DNA from: Breviolum minutum Mf 1.05b.01
Taxonomy: Eukaryota; Sar; Dinophyceae; Suessiales; Symbiodiniaceae
Assembly: GCA_000507305.1 (NCBI GenBank)
Contig: DF240184.1
Span: 62,051-126,050 of the forward strand
Length of the DNA: 64,000 nucleotides
Direction of reading: 5' to 3'
Part shown: positions 33,003 through 44,640 of the stretch, piece after piece
Numbering within the stretch: position 1 is the stretch's first letter
Layout: each line of letters opens with the position of its first letter
Made by a program: the position numbers and the translations under genes
Notes under the pieces: model-generated
Database searches by the model: none
What the model was told of the DNA's origin: nothing
The model's input: the letters and a program-made list of their open reading frames with translations, nothing else

Positions 33003-33365
33003 ATCCATTCAACACGTATATCATGTCAGTACGTATCGTTTCAATATCCATACGTATCCCACCAATATGCATGCCTTCAATACGTATCCCTTCCATACGT
33101 ATCCATTCAATGGTATGAAATGACATGCAAGGATACTCATACTCATTGCCATTCCTGCTGATGCAACGATATGCAAGGATTTGTTTTGCATTCACAGTCA
33201 TTGCAATTCCTGCTGATGCACGCCTTTTGAATGGATACGTATTCAATGGATACGCATGGAATGGATACGTATGACCTTACGTATTGCGTATTGATGTATT
33301 GCATTGCCATTCCTGCTGATGCATTTTTTTTGAATGGATACGTTTTCAATGGGTACGTAAATTGA
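33003..33365. repeat. ATACGTATCCATTCAA repeats in two opposed arms
   Basis: The left arm (33003-33115) carries about eight copies of CATTCAATACGTATCC-like words. The right arm (33225-33360) carries the same word reverse-complemented (GAATGGATACGT). Three copies of CATTCCTGCTGATGCA, near 33150, 33207 and 33305, lie in the centre and right arm. The whole is an imperfect large palindrome. Confidence 0.65.
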
Positions 33366-33760
33366 AGATGGCAAAGAAAATAAGAACCTTGCTTTTCCCG
33401 CAATTTCTTTGCAACTTTTTTTATGTGAATATGAGTTGTATCGCGCGCATATGAACATGGAATTCATCGCTAGCTATTGGCCTGCTTGCTTTGCTTGCTT
33501 GCCTGTTGTTCGCTTGCGCGCTTGCGTTGAAAGTATTTGCTATTCCTCTGTTCCGCCGGGCGGGATGGGGATGGTCAACTGGAAATCAAACCTTTCGCCA
33601 AAAACGCGTTGTCGATCGCCCAAAACTGCAACGAAATTAAATTTCATGTGCTCGTGCGCAACCCCCTCGTCAAAAAGTGCTGTCGATCGTCCAAAACTGT
33701 AGTAAAACGTTACTTTTTTCTTTGCGCGAAGCGGGTCGGGCGACGGTCGGTGGATTCATA

Positions 33761-34316
33761 CCCTGAGGATCCGATATGGAAAAAATTCAATCCCTGTATT
33801 GAAAAGAAAAACAGTTCAAAATTATTGAAAAATCGTCTGGCTCAGAGGCTTGAAATTCAAGACCATGATTTGGTATTGATCCTGATACTGGTCTGATATT
33901 GATTGTGATATCGATTTGGTATTGATCAGGATATGGTTTGGCCTGATCTAATTTTGATCTCGAGTTCACAGCGCAAAAAGTGCGATTTTACAGCGAGCTC
34001 ACAGCGCAAAACTGGTTTTTTAGCGAGTTTACAGCGCAAAACGTGGTTTACAGCGAGTTCACAGCGAGGCTACAGCGCAAAACGTGGTTTACAGCGAGTT
34101 CACAGAGCAAAAGCGCGGATATCGATCAGGTATCGATCTTGGGATTGGCCTGATATATTGTTTAAAAAAAAATATTATAGTTCTGATATCGATAGGATAT
34201 TGAAAACAGGATCAATCCTCGATCCGGATTGAAAAAAAAACGATTCAAAAAATCAAGTTCAATATTATCGATCAGTCTTGATCAGGATTGATTTTTTCAA
34301 TATCGGATCCTCAGGG
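33761..34316. mobile_element. MITE-like element, ~556 bp, TA target site
   Basis: Ends begin CCCTGAGGATCCGATAT and finish as the reverse complement (ATATCGGATCCTCAGGG). The similarity extends inward for about 33 bp with small differences. The dinucleotide TA flanks both ends (33759-33760 and 34317-34318), as expected for a Tc1/mariner-type insertion. Inside are GATATCGATC-like words and a central block of GTTCACAGCGCAAAA repeats (about 33965-34110). There is no coding capacity, so movement would need a transposase from elsewhere. Confidence 0.75.
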
Positions 34317-34524
34317 TACATTTTTGTGCACGCCGACGGCGCCGTAATGCGACGCGCATTTGTGTTTTGGTGGTTGAACCTTCTCGCAGGAATCGGTGTG
34401 TCGATCGCACGAAACTGTAGCGAAACGCAAATTTTCAGCTCCAGGAAATGCTCCGCGCACTGTACTGGACGTTTCAATGCTCACGAAATGAAGCTTTGAA
34501 TGTCGCAGTTACATTGCTTTGCAT

Positions 34525-35425
34525 CTCAGGTTGCGCTGGTCTGCGTAGTCTTATTGTGCTTCGCAGCTCAGGGTTGCGCTGCTGGGATGGGCCGTGGGTT
34601 TGCTAGTGGCTGCGAGCGTTTGCAGGCTAGATAATCAAGTTTACAAAAGTTGCTACCTGGTTAGCTAAATACTTCTGAAAAGCAATAAGTGAAATCGTTA
34701 GCTATGAATCGGCACAGTGGTTAGCTAATTCAGCTAAGTGGTTATCTAAGCGGTTAGCTAGGTCAAAGCCCACATAGTCATGGCATTCCCAACCACTTAG
34801 CTAAATGGTCCATAAGTGGGTTAGCTGTATACTAACAATTAGCTGGGATCTGGTGAAACCATTTTCACATTTACTATCCAATTTTCACAACCATTCACTA
34901 CCATTCGCAGATCTATATAGGACTTCTAGAGGATAGCCTCTTTGGAGCTATCCTATTAACAAACTTTAGATCAAATATACCATAGTTACAACATTTATAA
35001 CATACTCTTATACTTTACTTCTACCTTACTTACAAAACAAAATAACTTAAGTTATAAATGCTACAAGCCTTTCCAAGACTTAGCAAACCCACGGCTCATC
35101 CCAGTGGTCTGCGTGTTCTTATTGTGCTTTTCAATTCAGGGTTGCGGTGGTCTGCGTAGTCTTATTGCGTTTTGCATCTCAGGGTTGCGCTGGTTTGCGT
35201 ATTCTTATTGCGTTTCGCATCTCAGGGTTGCGCTGGTCTGCATAGTCTTTTCGTGCTTTGCAGCTCAGGGTTGCGCTGGTCTGCGTAGTCTTGTTGTGCT
35301 TTGCATCTCAGGTTGCGCTGGTCTGCGTGGTCTTATTGTGTTTCGCATCTCAGGTTGCGCTGGTCTGCGTATTTTTTTGTGTTTTGCAATTCTGGGTTGC
35401 ACTGGTCTGCGTAGTATTCATGTAG
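34525..35425 (+). repeat. ~60-bp tandem repeat (GGTTGCGCTGGTCTGCG), interrupted by an insertion
   Basis: Units contain GGTTGCGCTGGTCTGCGTAGTCTTATTGTG-like sequence followed by TTTCGCATCTCAG. Almost one and a half copies precede 34581 and about six follow 35105. The array is split by the inverted-repeat element at 34582-35104. Confidence 0.8.
34582..35104. mobile_element. MITE-like element, ~523 bp, inserted in the tandem array
   Basis: The ends CTGGGATGGGCCGTGGGTTT and the reverse complement of CTGGGATGAGCCGTGGGTTT match at 23 of 25 positions. Removing 34582-35104 and one TG restores the surrounding array unit GCGCTGGTCTGCG exactly, so TG (34580-34581 and 35105-35106) is the apparent target duplication. 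The interior has GGTTAGCTAA words near the left end and a GGATAGC...GCTATCC hairpin near 34931-34948. No coding capacity. Confidence 0.8.
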
Positions 35426-35845
35426 TAATGTAGTAGGAATTTGTAGTACGGAGTAGTACTTTGTAGTGCAGAGTAGTACGGAGTAGTACTGGATTAGTAG
35501 GGAATAGTACTTTGTAGTACAGGGTAGTATGGGAGTAGAGTTCGTAGTACAGAGTAGTACGGACTAGTACTGGAGTAGCACTTAGTAGTACTTGTAGTTC
35601 GGAATTTAGTATTTTGTAGTACGGAGTAGTACTGGAGTAGCGCTTTGTAGTACGCAGTAGTACTTTGTAGTACAGAGTAGTACGGAGTAGTACTGGAGTA
35701 GTACGGAGTAGTACTGGAGTAGCACTTTGTCGTGGGGAGTAGTACTTTGTAGTGCAGAGATGTGCTGTGTAGTACGGAGTAGTACTGGAGTAGTACTTTG
35801 TAGTACAGAGTAGTACTTTGAAAAACTGGAGTAGACGGAGTAGTG
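35426..35845. repeat. GTAGTACGGAGTAGTACT minisatellite
   Basis: Roughly twenty-five copies of GTAGTACNGAGTAGTACT variants. The word contains the palindrome AGTACT, so the tract is self-complementary. Long minus-strand frames across it are low-complexity Tyr/Thr/Leu artefacts. Confidence 0.85.
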
Positions 35846-35879
35846 GCAAGTCCAAAGGGGTCTGAAACAGGTCTGAAAC

Positions 35880-36930
35880 CGTCTGAAACTGTAGGAAACA
35901 CAAAAACAGAAAACACAAACACAAACCCACAAAAGAACACAGACAAACACACAAACACGAAAACACAAACACAAAGCCACAAACGTAAAAACTCACACAC
36001 AGACACCAAAACACAAACACAAAAACACAAACGCACAACCAAACATAACAACACAAACACGAAAACACACAAAACACACACACACACACACACACACGCA
36101 AAAACACAAGCAGAACCACACAAAAACACAAACGCAAACACAAGAACACAAACAAACACACAAACATAACAACACAACCACAGACACCCACACACAAAAC
36201 ACACACGCAAAGACACAAGGAGAACCATGCAAAAACACAAGCGCAAACACAAACCCACACAAGAACTCAAACAAACACACAAGCGCACAAAAACACAAAC
36301 ACAAGCACAAACACGCAAACATAATAACGCAAAGACGCAAACACACAAACACAAACCCAGAAAAGAACAAAAACACACACGAAAACACAAAAACACGGAA
36401 ACACAAAACACACACAAACACAAACCCACAAAACAACAAACAAACACACAGACACACAAACACACATAACACAACCACACAAACACACATGCATCAAAAC
36501 ACAAACGCAAACATAATAACACAAAGACGCAACACACACAAACACAAACACACAAATACAAAAACGCAAACCCACAAAAGAACACAAGCAAACACGGAAA
36601 CACAAAAACACAGACACACACACACACAACACATTTAACACAAAACACGCAAACGCAAAAACACCAACACAAACCCGCAAAAGAACACAAACACACAAAC
36701 AAACACACAAACACGAAATCACAAATGCAAAAACACAAAAATACAAACGCACACACACACAAACACAAAACACAAACGCACAAACATAAAAACGCAAACA
36801 CGAAAACGCAAGAACACAAATACACAAACACAAACCCACAAAAGAACACAAACAAACACACAAACCAGAAAACACAAACACAAACACAAAAGCGCAAACA
36901 AAGATATACAACACAAAAACATACAAACTG
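35880..36930 (+). repeat. ~1-kb (ACAAACAC)n tract
   Basis: Over 1 kb is almost free of T on the plus strand and built on ACAAACACA/AAACACAAAC words. The 503-codon and 280-codon minus-strand frames rich in Cys, Val and Phe follow directly from this composition and are not genes. Confidence 0.9.
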
Positions 36931-37567
36931 ACGTTGCCATTCCCATATAGACTTCAAAAGAACACCTTCACATGTGAGTTGCATGTCTATTTGGCATTGG
37001 GACATCGTTCTTTCGGGCCAGAGTGTGGTCTTTTTTTTTGGCGAGGGGTTCTTGGTTTATGCTGACATAACTGAAAGCAATTTGGAGCTACCACGATCAG
37101 TCAGTCATTTATTGCAGCCGCCTTAGGCCTCTAAATTTTCATTTTTCCATGAATTCAGTTCCTGGAATGTGGAATGGTAGTGGTAGTGTACCAGGGCCTT
37201 CAGACAAGCAAATGATTAATCGATTATCGATTGGGTCGCTTCTTTTGTGTAATCACATCGCGACCTGGTCAGACAACTTGACGCAGTGGCGCAAAATTTG
37301 TGCCAGTGGATCATTCACCAAAAGCATGGTGCCAGTGGTACAGATGGCCAAGTTTGTGGTTCTTTTTGGCCTTAATTAGCTTGAGGAATCGGACTTGACA
37401 GACGTGGATCATTTGCGTTTTTTTTGTAGTTTGACCTGATTGAAGCCGGTATTCCACGTTGGTGACGTGGTTTGGATCCTTGCATACATACAGATACATG
37501 ATCTTTTTATAAGACCCTAGGTGGATCGCTCCCAAGAAGCCACTGTAGGTATTGTTTCTGTGCCTGC
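36931..37567. other. No gene seen
   Basis: Unique sequence between the low-complexity tract and the left direct repeat of the LTR-like element; only short frames. Confidence 0.5.
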
Positions 37568-39630
37568 AAGATGGCGCGCGCAATCGAATCATGTACCGGC
37601 CATCCACAGAGGGATTACCCTTGGTGTGTGAAGGCTGTTTGTGGCTTAAAAGGAAGTGCGTGCGGCTCACCCTGTTGAGCCTGTTGATTGACCTGCAAGC
37701 AAGTTATATGAGCCCAGCCTCGCCTTAGTTTACTGTCTTGTGCAATGGCTGAAACGCGTGGCGCAACAGTACCTGTGTTCAGAGTTCAAGAGGCACAAGC
37801 GGGAAGGGAGCTAGAAGAGGAGCAACCCACCCAGGCGAGGAGCGCTTAACGCAACCTCAAAGAAGAAGGAAGAGGCCTTCCAGTCCTAGAAGAGGAGAGG
37901 AAGATAGAAACCCATGATGTGAGGAGTGAGGAGCGGACCAGTGTTCATTACAGCCCAGCTTTGGGAAGACAGGAAACTGAGACGGTCCCAGGTCACGTGG
38001 TCGTATGCTTGACGAAGACGAGAGAAGGTTGGGAAAAAGATTTGGAGGCTGTCGTCTGTCTCCACGCAGAGCTCTAGAGCAGGAGATAGGTTTTTTCAAT
38101 TCCATGACAACAAAAAACGGTCAGATTTAAGAAGTACGGTAGAGATGGGAGTCAGAGACATGGACAAAGAGAATGGCAGAGTACCCGAAACGGCAAAAGG
38201 TATACCGCCACCACAAGGAGGTTCCAGATGGAAAGGAGGTGCCAGCATGGCCAAATAGGAAAGAATCCCGGATAAGAGACCTGCATTCTGGACTTCGTGG
38301 TGACGGGATAGATCATGGACTATATGAAGGCGAGATGGATTCCCGGCAAGGAAATAGAGAAAGGGATGTGGGTTCGGTGGCTGAATCCCGAGCTTTCTGA
38401 TTCTGGTTGCTGCGAGAAACTGAAGGACTGCCGCAGGAACCCGAAAACAACACATCAACGGTTTTTCTGGAGAAAAGGGCGATCTGAGGCGACTTCGCAG
38501 CACGCGGATCGTGGAGAGCTGCGTCGACGTGGAGCGAATCGGAGACGGGCGGGCTAGCAACAACATGGTGCGAACCTCGAAGGCAGTCGCCCTCAGTAAC
38601 TGCATGATGCAACTCTCGGAGACGGTTGGCAAGGCAGTGGTCGCCAGCGACGGGGCATATATGGGTGATGGAGAAGATTAATGTTTACAGGCACGAACTG
38701 GTTGAGAAGCACAACAACAGGGCAGGCAATGGACGAAGTCAAGATTTCTCAGTCAAGTAGATGGCGGCCGCTGATTGTGGCTGGACGAGGCACGGATTTT
38801 TTGAACCAATGGGGACAAGCTACACCCATCGAGATGGAAAGGGATCTGCACTTCAGCGAACAGAGTCGAGGAATAGCCTTGAAGTTGATCAAGGCACCAC
38901 CTCCGAGTGCGAAGGAGACAGTGGTTCATCACCACAACGGGCATTCCGTACACCTTGCTGAGGAACTATCCACAAAGAGGCATGCGGGAGCCTGCCAAGT
39001 TGTTCAAAGCAATGACAGAACCAAAATATGGCAAGACCTTGCCTGGCACAGCTTCGGTTCTGAGTTTCTACCTTGTTGGGGATGATCTTCGTGGTAGGGG
39101 AGTGGGAGCGGTCCATGCTGCTTTCCATCGTTGACCCTCGCGTCTACTGCGTGCATCCTTCAGCTCCCCACTTTCCTTCCTAGGGCTGCAGTGTTGATCA
39201 AACTAGAAAAACATCCAGTGCGGGTGCCAGCTCCCTGTGTGATGGATGAGGAAGGTAGGCCAGAAGGCAACTACTTGAGCCTGATGAGGACCACAATGCA
39301 GCTATGAAGCCCCAAGAGCAGGTTCACACCCAAGAAACCTTTGGTTATACCTGGAAATCAAGATGCGAAGCTACAAGTACGATTGCGGTGCACCAATCCG
39401 GGGAAGAGCAGAACGGATTGCGTACCTCCGGAGTCAGATCGATGGACGGATGGAAGAAAACTGAGGATGATGGGCCTTGGGCTTCACCACGTCTTCGTCC
39501 GCTGGGACACAAGCTGAGCATAAGATGGCGCCAATCGAGTCATGTACCGACAAATCACACAGGGGTTACGCTTGGTGTGTGAAGTACAAGGGGGAGTGTG
39601 CGTCTCACCCTGTTGATTGACCTGCAAGCA
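37568..39630 (+). mobile_element. LTR-like segment bounded by diverged direct repeats
   Basis: A ~130-bp sequence at 37568-37701 recurs in the same orientation at 39522-39630 (~109 bp). Both start AAGATGGCGC, contain AATCG(A)GTCATGTACCG and TTGGTGTGTGAAG, and end CACCCTGTTGATTGACCTGC. The ~1.8 kb between holds a 34-codon frame (MAETRGATVPVFRVQEAQ, 37745-37849) and broken charged frames up to about 39130. The direct repeats and a short Gag-like start suggest a degraded or miniature LTR retrotransposon, but no protease, integrase or reverse transcriptase motif is visible. Segmental duplication is the alternative. Confidence 0.4.
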
Positions 39631-40042
39631 GTTTCAAATTCCTTGTGCGCGAAGTTGGTACAGCAGATTCAATATTCGTAAATATATGCCAGTATTTTTT
39701 GCGCGGCTTTGGACCGTATGAGGAGCGATAATTTGTAATGATATTGATTGATTGAGGACCCGCGTCGGATAGCGGTGTGATCCTTCATGAATTTTCCAAG
39801 GTGGGTATCTCTGTTCTGGCTGGCTACAAATACGGCACAGTGCACATCAGCATGCCCATCAACTATCAGTTTACCATTGATCACCAGGCCGCCGGCTGCG
39901 ACCCAGTGTGAAGATTGATGCTGACTGGTTGAACTTTATTTTTGTTTGAATCAGACATGAACAACCCAACAAAAGATATACCCCCCATTTGTGTTTAGGG
40001 GACGTGATCTGGATCTCTTTCCAGAGGCAGATTTCTATCTTC
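39631..40042. other. No gene seen
   Basis: Unique sequence between the LTR-like segment and the minus-strand transposon remnant. Confidence 0.5.
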
Positions 40043-40414
40043 CTACTTAGCCATGTCGTACAAATCTTTTTGTGGGGGAAACTGTGGACCGAAAATTCCG
40101 TTTGGTTTAGGATAGCAGTCTGACACAAGATGGCCGTACTTCAGCATGCCTGTGGCATCCTTTGGCGGGGCCACACACAAACTTTGGACATTAGCGCAAT
40201 TTGCAAGGATTTTTCGCCCTTTCTCTAACTGTGGCATGTTGCAATGAGCAAATGAGCAGCCCGCATGATGTTTAGCTTCATAAAGGATCGGCAATCTAAT
40301 TGTCAACCTGGCCTTACTACAGCAGTTTTTAAGTGAGGGGAAGTTTTCTTCAATGATGCTACTATTTTTTCCTTTTGCGCGTCGCCTTACTCCATGCACC
40401 TTGCCATTTGCCAT
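40043..40414 (-). CDS. Cys/Lys-bearing protein or 3' exon of the minus-strand element
   Basis: The minus-strand ATG at 40414 begins a 123-codon frame with a basic start (MANGKVHGVRRRAKGKN). The middle has spaced Cys and His (CCSKARLTIRLPILYEAKHH, GCSFAHCNM, ILANCANVQSLC). The end reads LVSDCYPKPNGIFGPQFPPQ. Composition is protein-like and the Cys/His spacing could bind zinc. It follows the transposase exons on the same strand by about 20 bp, so it is probably the downstream gene or last exon of that element. No family is recognised. Confidence 0.5.
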   Translation of the reverse strand: MANGKVHGVRRRAKGKNSSIIEENFPSLKNCCSKARLTIRLPILYEAKHHAGCSFAHCNMPQLEKGRKILANCANVQSLCVAPPKDATGMLKYGHLVSDCYPKPNGIFGPQFPPQKDLYDMAK

Positions 40415-40433
40415 GTAGTCACATCACACAGCG

Positions 40434-42115
40434 TCATCGTCCGTCACCTGGTTGGTAGTCCGGCTTGAAACAGTTGGTCGCCTGCGCCTTACCCAGTGCC
40501 TCAGCCTTTTCAATCCAAACGCGCGTTCCAGTGCGGTGGAGGTACATGAACGATGGTTTGCCGCCAGACACATTTTTGATTTCAGCTGCGAGACATCGTC
40601 CCAGTTGATTCCTGCCTACAGCAACTCTTTCCAATTTCCCTGAGGAGAATTTTTTGGGTGCTCAAAGCATGCAGCAACAGCAGCCAGCAACAACAGGCAA
40701 GAACAGTGACATGCATTATTTTGCTGGATCATTCAAAAACGGGAACAGCAAATTCAGCTGCAAATTTCTGTAGGACTTTGCTACTCACAGACCACGGGGT
40801 TTGTACTGAACCTCTAGACCTTCCAAGTCTAGCTATGATGTTCCTCCACATTCCTCATCCCTATACACCCAATTCATGGATGGATTGTCTGTGGACAAAG
40901 CAAGCTCAGCCATGCTGTGAAATTTTGGTTTCAAAAACCAAATGTATTCTGGAGCAATAATCTCCAAAGCATGGTATTGCATTAGAAATTTGAAACACAT
41001 ATCCTGAAAATGTCTGGGCTCAAAGGAATCTCTGCTCAGGCATTTGTAAGATTCCAGCAAATATCTCATAACAAAACGAATTCCTGCTTCGTAGTTGTCT
41101 GCAGGGTCTAAAAGCTTTTCGCAAATTTCACAAGCCCAAGGGACCAAGGCCTTGGTTTCAGCAGCCCTTGTTTTCAACTTTGGGCTTTGAGTTGCAGAAC
41201 TCCTGATCATTTTTTCTGTAAGGTTGCCAATTTTGTCTTGGGTTCCATTCTTGGCATAAAAATTTTTGATTTTTAAAAATGAGGCAGCCACTTGGTTGGA
41301 TCGATTTCCAGGGAATTTTCCAAGCAAATACCAACAGGCATTTCCTATAGCGTCGCAGGACACCCCCAAATCCATGGTGTGCAACCAATCGGTTTTGAAA
41401 CAATCAGTGGTGAAAAATGGGCAATGGTAAATTGTACTGATCACCCTTCTTTGCTTCAGCTGCCTCTCCAAAAACATCCAGTGGTCTATCCTTTCATGCC
41501 TCCAAGATGCAAAGCTGGCAAAATCTTTGAAAGATGCAGGTGTGGCAGAGCATCTGCAGCACAAACCATCCTTTTTGTTCCAATGTGGTAAATGAAAAAC
41601 TTCACCTTGGCATGTCCAGTCAGCCCTGACTTCAGCAAGGATTGCTTTGCAAGGCAAAAGTTTGCCTGCTTTTTTCTTCCTGCAGGAATCTGTAGAATTA
41701 AATTGCAATCCATCGTGTCTTGTATTAGACACTGTACCAATCAGGCATTGCCGAAAAGACCAAGCCATAATTTGAAAAATATCTTCAAAGGTTGCATGCT
41801 TTGACGCATGCTCATGTGGCACAGCTGCCACAGGGAACCTCCAGGTTTTGTTCGATTCAGATAAACCTGGGAAATTGATCAGCAAAAGTTCCAAGCTCTT
41901 GGTTCTTTCCCAATTGAATGGGGTGCCATCACACCATAGGCCCATTGCAGCCACTGGGCATTGCAACAATTCAGCTGCTGCTTATCCAATGTGGTCAAAG
42001 TGTCGACTGAATTGAAATCTCCAAGTGCAAAAAGCAATTCGTGTGGCAATATGAAAGCCATATCTTGCAAAATCTCAATCTGCATTTTGGGGTGAAAAGT
42101 TCTGATCTCTGCAAC
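40434..42115 (-). pseudogene. Second DDE/D-type transposase, frameshifted
   Basis: On the minus strand the main open part (41969 to 40833, 378 codons) reads GLWCDGTPFNWERTKSLELL, LAEVRADWTCQGEVFHLP, then CCRCSATP, then FKTDWLHTMDLGVSCDAIG, and ends MNWVYRDEECGG. This gives a D...D...C-x2-C...D-x2-H...D/E series like the transposase at 18.8 kb but with clearly different sequence. The upstream part (FHPKMQIEILQDMAFILPHE, LLFALGDFN) is in another frame, so a one-base shift near 41975 breaks it. A further exon (40634-40434, GRNQLGRCLAAEIKNVSGGK) follows an intron-like gap. It is a relative of a transposase family I recall from dinoflagellates. Catalytic assignments are inferred from spacing. As it stands it cannot make one full-length product. 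Confidence 0.65.
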
Positions 42116-42430
42116 ATAAATTTGTGGCCACTGGCTGTGCTTCAAGCAATAAATTTGTGGCCACAGGCAAATTTGACTGAAGGCAAAAGCCATCCTGTCG
42201 ACAACAAAAGAGAGGTGTGTTTGGGCCTTTCAACTCACTGCAATGGATGTCTTGTATGTGTGAATTTTACAGACGCTGCTAGGAATGAATGGGAAAGAAA
42301 AGTCTGGAGAGAAGGAAAAATGATCAGCAGAAACTGCACTGTTCAGTCTTGCCTGCATGCAGAAACACAATGGCTCTTTTTTTCCACCTTTCTTTTGCTG
42401 CTCGGTTGTCTCACCAGAGGGATCAACAGC

Positions 42431-43440
42431 TCAAAGCAAAGCCAAGCACTTCTTGAGTGCCTTATTGCAACTTTCCTTGTGAGCTTTCAAAGCTTCCAGC
42501 AAACTTTTTGCCTCAGCCACATGGGTATCATTCACTTCACCTGCCTCAAGCAGGGTCAGTTCTGCAAACTTGGTTTTTGCCAAATTGCTCCCCAAAGCAG
42601 AGCATCCTGTGGTGTTTTGAGCTTGGCAACCACCATGGCCAACTTGTCTTGCAGTTTGTCGAGGTTGGTAGACAATGTCCCTGGGGTGGTGAAATTCTGC
42701 CAAGGCAACAAAACTTCCAATTCAAACAAGGGGTTTCTAATTCTCAGTTCAAAGTATAAAACAAAAAAGCCTTTGCATGAATTGCCAAACAGAAGCTGGA
42801 AACAGTGGATGCTTCCCCAGCAATCTTCTTGAGCTCGACATACAAAGGATGCTTGTTCGCCTCTTCCCCTGAGATCTCGACAGCCTTGCCTGACTTCTCC
42901 TTGTGCTGGTAACTGCGCTGTGAAGTCACCTCTGTTGACTTCTTGTACTGCTCAGTGTATTTGTTCAGCTCTGACTTGGACTGGTACCAATACTTTTTCT
43001 CTCCTTTGTCTTTGAGGAACTTCTCCTGTGGCAAGGTTTCATCCCAATGCTCAGCAGATGCTTCCATACTACCCAGGAGCTCTTGAAAAGATGGGCTGTG
43101 AGGATCGCGGTGCATATCATCTGCAACTTCCCACCTGACACAGGTAAGTTTGAATTGTAGAAAACAAAGAATTTAACTTTGGACATCCCAGCCTTGTCGA
43201 CCAGCCAACACAGCCTGACTGTGTCAAGGTACTTTGCTTTTCACTGTCCAGCACCTGCTTCCACCAAGTGCCTTTGTCCTGCTTCCACTGAGCCACCATC
43301 TCGTTCTTCTTGCAAACTTGCTCAGGCTGCAGTGGTGTTCAAAAGCCTTCTGGACATTGGGGTCCTTGGACCTTTTCATTTGGTCCAAGAAGTTGCTGAC
43401 GTCCTCCTTGGGTACTTTGGTTCAGTCTTCACAGGTCTCC
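42431..43440 (-). pseudogene. Broken companion gene of the minus-strand transposase
   Basis: Minus-strand coding pieces run EDVSNFLDQMKRSKDPNVQK, then KNEMVAQWKQDKGTWWKQVL after a shift near 43310. They continue with a Lys/Glu/Ser piece (43115-42744, KYWYQSKSELNKYTEQYKKS) and TTPGTLSTNLDKLQDKLAMV, then after another shift near 42600 KTKFAELTLLEAGEVND to KALKKCLALL at 42431. Helical, Lys-rich and ending in a coiled-coil-like tail, it parallels gene 4 of the large transposon and lies directly upstream of the transposase. Shifts without matching introns indicate decay. Confidence 0.5.
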
Positions 43441-43725
43441 AGTGAAACCTGCACCTACTGTGCTATCGACAACTGTTGGTCTTAAAATTCACGATACGAT
43501 CAAAAAGCTTCTTCTTCCCTCCAGAGCTCGACGTTCCAATGTACTCACAAGCAGCACGCAATGTAGCTTTTGATGAATCTACAGTAAGACGAACTCCATT
43601 CACTTCAATGCTATCACGCTCGACTCTCACTCAAACATGTTGTACAGCTGAATCCGGATTCTCAGATCGTGGCAACTCGATCATGATCGAGGTTGATCTT
43701 GAGGTCGATTTTGAGGTTAACTCAC

Positions 43726-44640
43726 TCAGGGGAGCAACGCCCTGTCGCTAAGACAAGCAACATCATCGTCATTTCTACCAGGTTCAACTGCTTCTTCAAT
43801 AATTGGAACAGCACGTTTTGGCTGCGTTGACCGTGGAGATTCACAAGGATTAGAATCTAACAATCTCGTCGAAGGTACAGAAGAAGAACTTGATGAAATT
43901 CGCGACAAACCCATCCCTTCAATGTCTTCCCAATTTTGTGAAAACACTGAAATTGCAACACGGGCCTCAAGAGGCCCCAATGCAGATGGATCTTTGTTCG
44001 TATACCTTGCGCAATTTTCAACCATCTCCCAACCTGAATCTCGCAAGCAAATTGTTGTTCTGAAAGGAATTTCACTCGGAGGATAACGTCTGCTTGCATC
44101 AATGTATCAGGCAATTTTCTGAAGTTGAACGCCAGCCTGGGTGAAGTGCAATCCACGCACAAGGAACGAGAATCCTCACTGCATTAACGTGCGCCAGTTG
44201 TCGAATGAAACCTGGCACCACGAAAGATTCATTCCTGAAATTCATAGCAACTGAAACTCGTGAGCCTGAACGAATGTTCAAGCAAAGGATCACTGCTACT
44301 GCCACCAAGTCTCCACACATGTTTGAAACAATCTACCAAAGCTCACCAGCGGACAAGAAACAGACAAAGACAAGTGAGCAATCCCCTTGAAACTTATCGT
44401 TCTACCATCAATGCATTGCATGATAAATCGAAATTTCTTCAACCCAGCCGCACTAAGAGCATGACCCTGACAATCAACTCATCGACTTTCACCTGAAAAC
44501 GGGATACCAGAATGAGCGCTGAACCAATCAAAACTTCCGCGATGTGATCCTCACAGGTTACAGCACGAACATAATTGAAATGCGTGCCATCAACTCGACG
44601 TGCGTGACGTATTGAGCTACCAACGCCTGAAGTCTATCAT
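43726..44640 (-). pseudogene. Degenerate minus-strand coding remnant
   Basis: Pieces with coding character in several minus-strand frames: GTHFNYVRAVTCEDHIAEVL (about 44595-44536), VSNMCGDLVAVAVILCLNIR through NFRNESFVVPGFIRQLAHVN (about 44330-44185), and a Ser/Pro-rich end with SSSSSVPSTRLLDSNPCE before a stop at 43726. Repeated stops and shifts break them. No family is recognised. Confidence 0.28.

Noticed and set aside
35494-37005. 503-codon minus-strand frame (and a 280-codon one overlapping it)
   Set aside because: It is a direct product of the (ACAAACAC)n and GTAGTAC tracts: Cys/Val/Phe-rich with no complexity, start context or domain.
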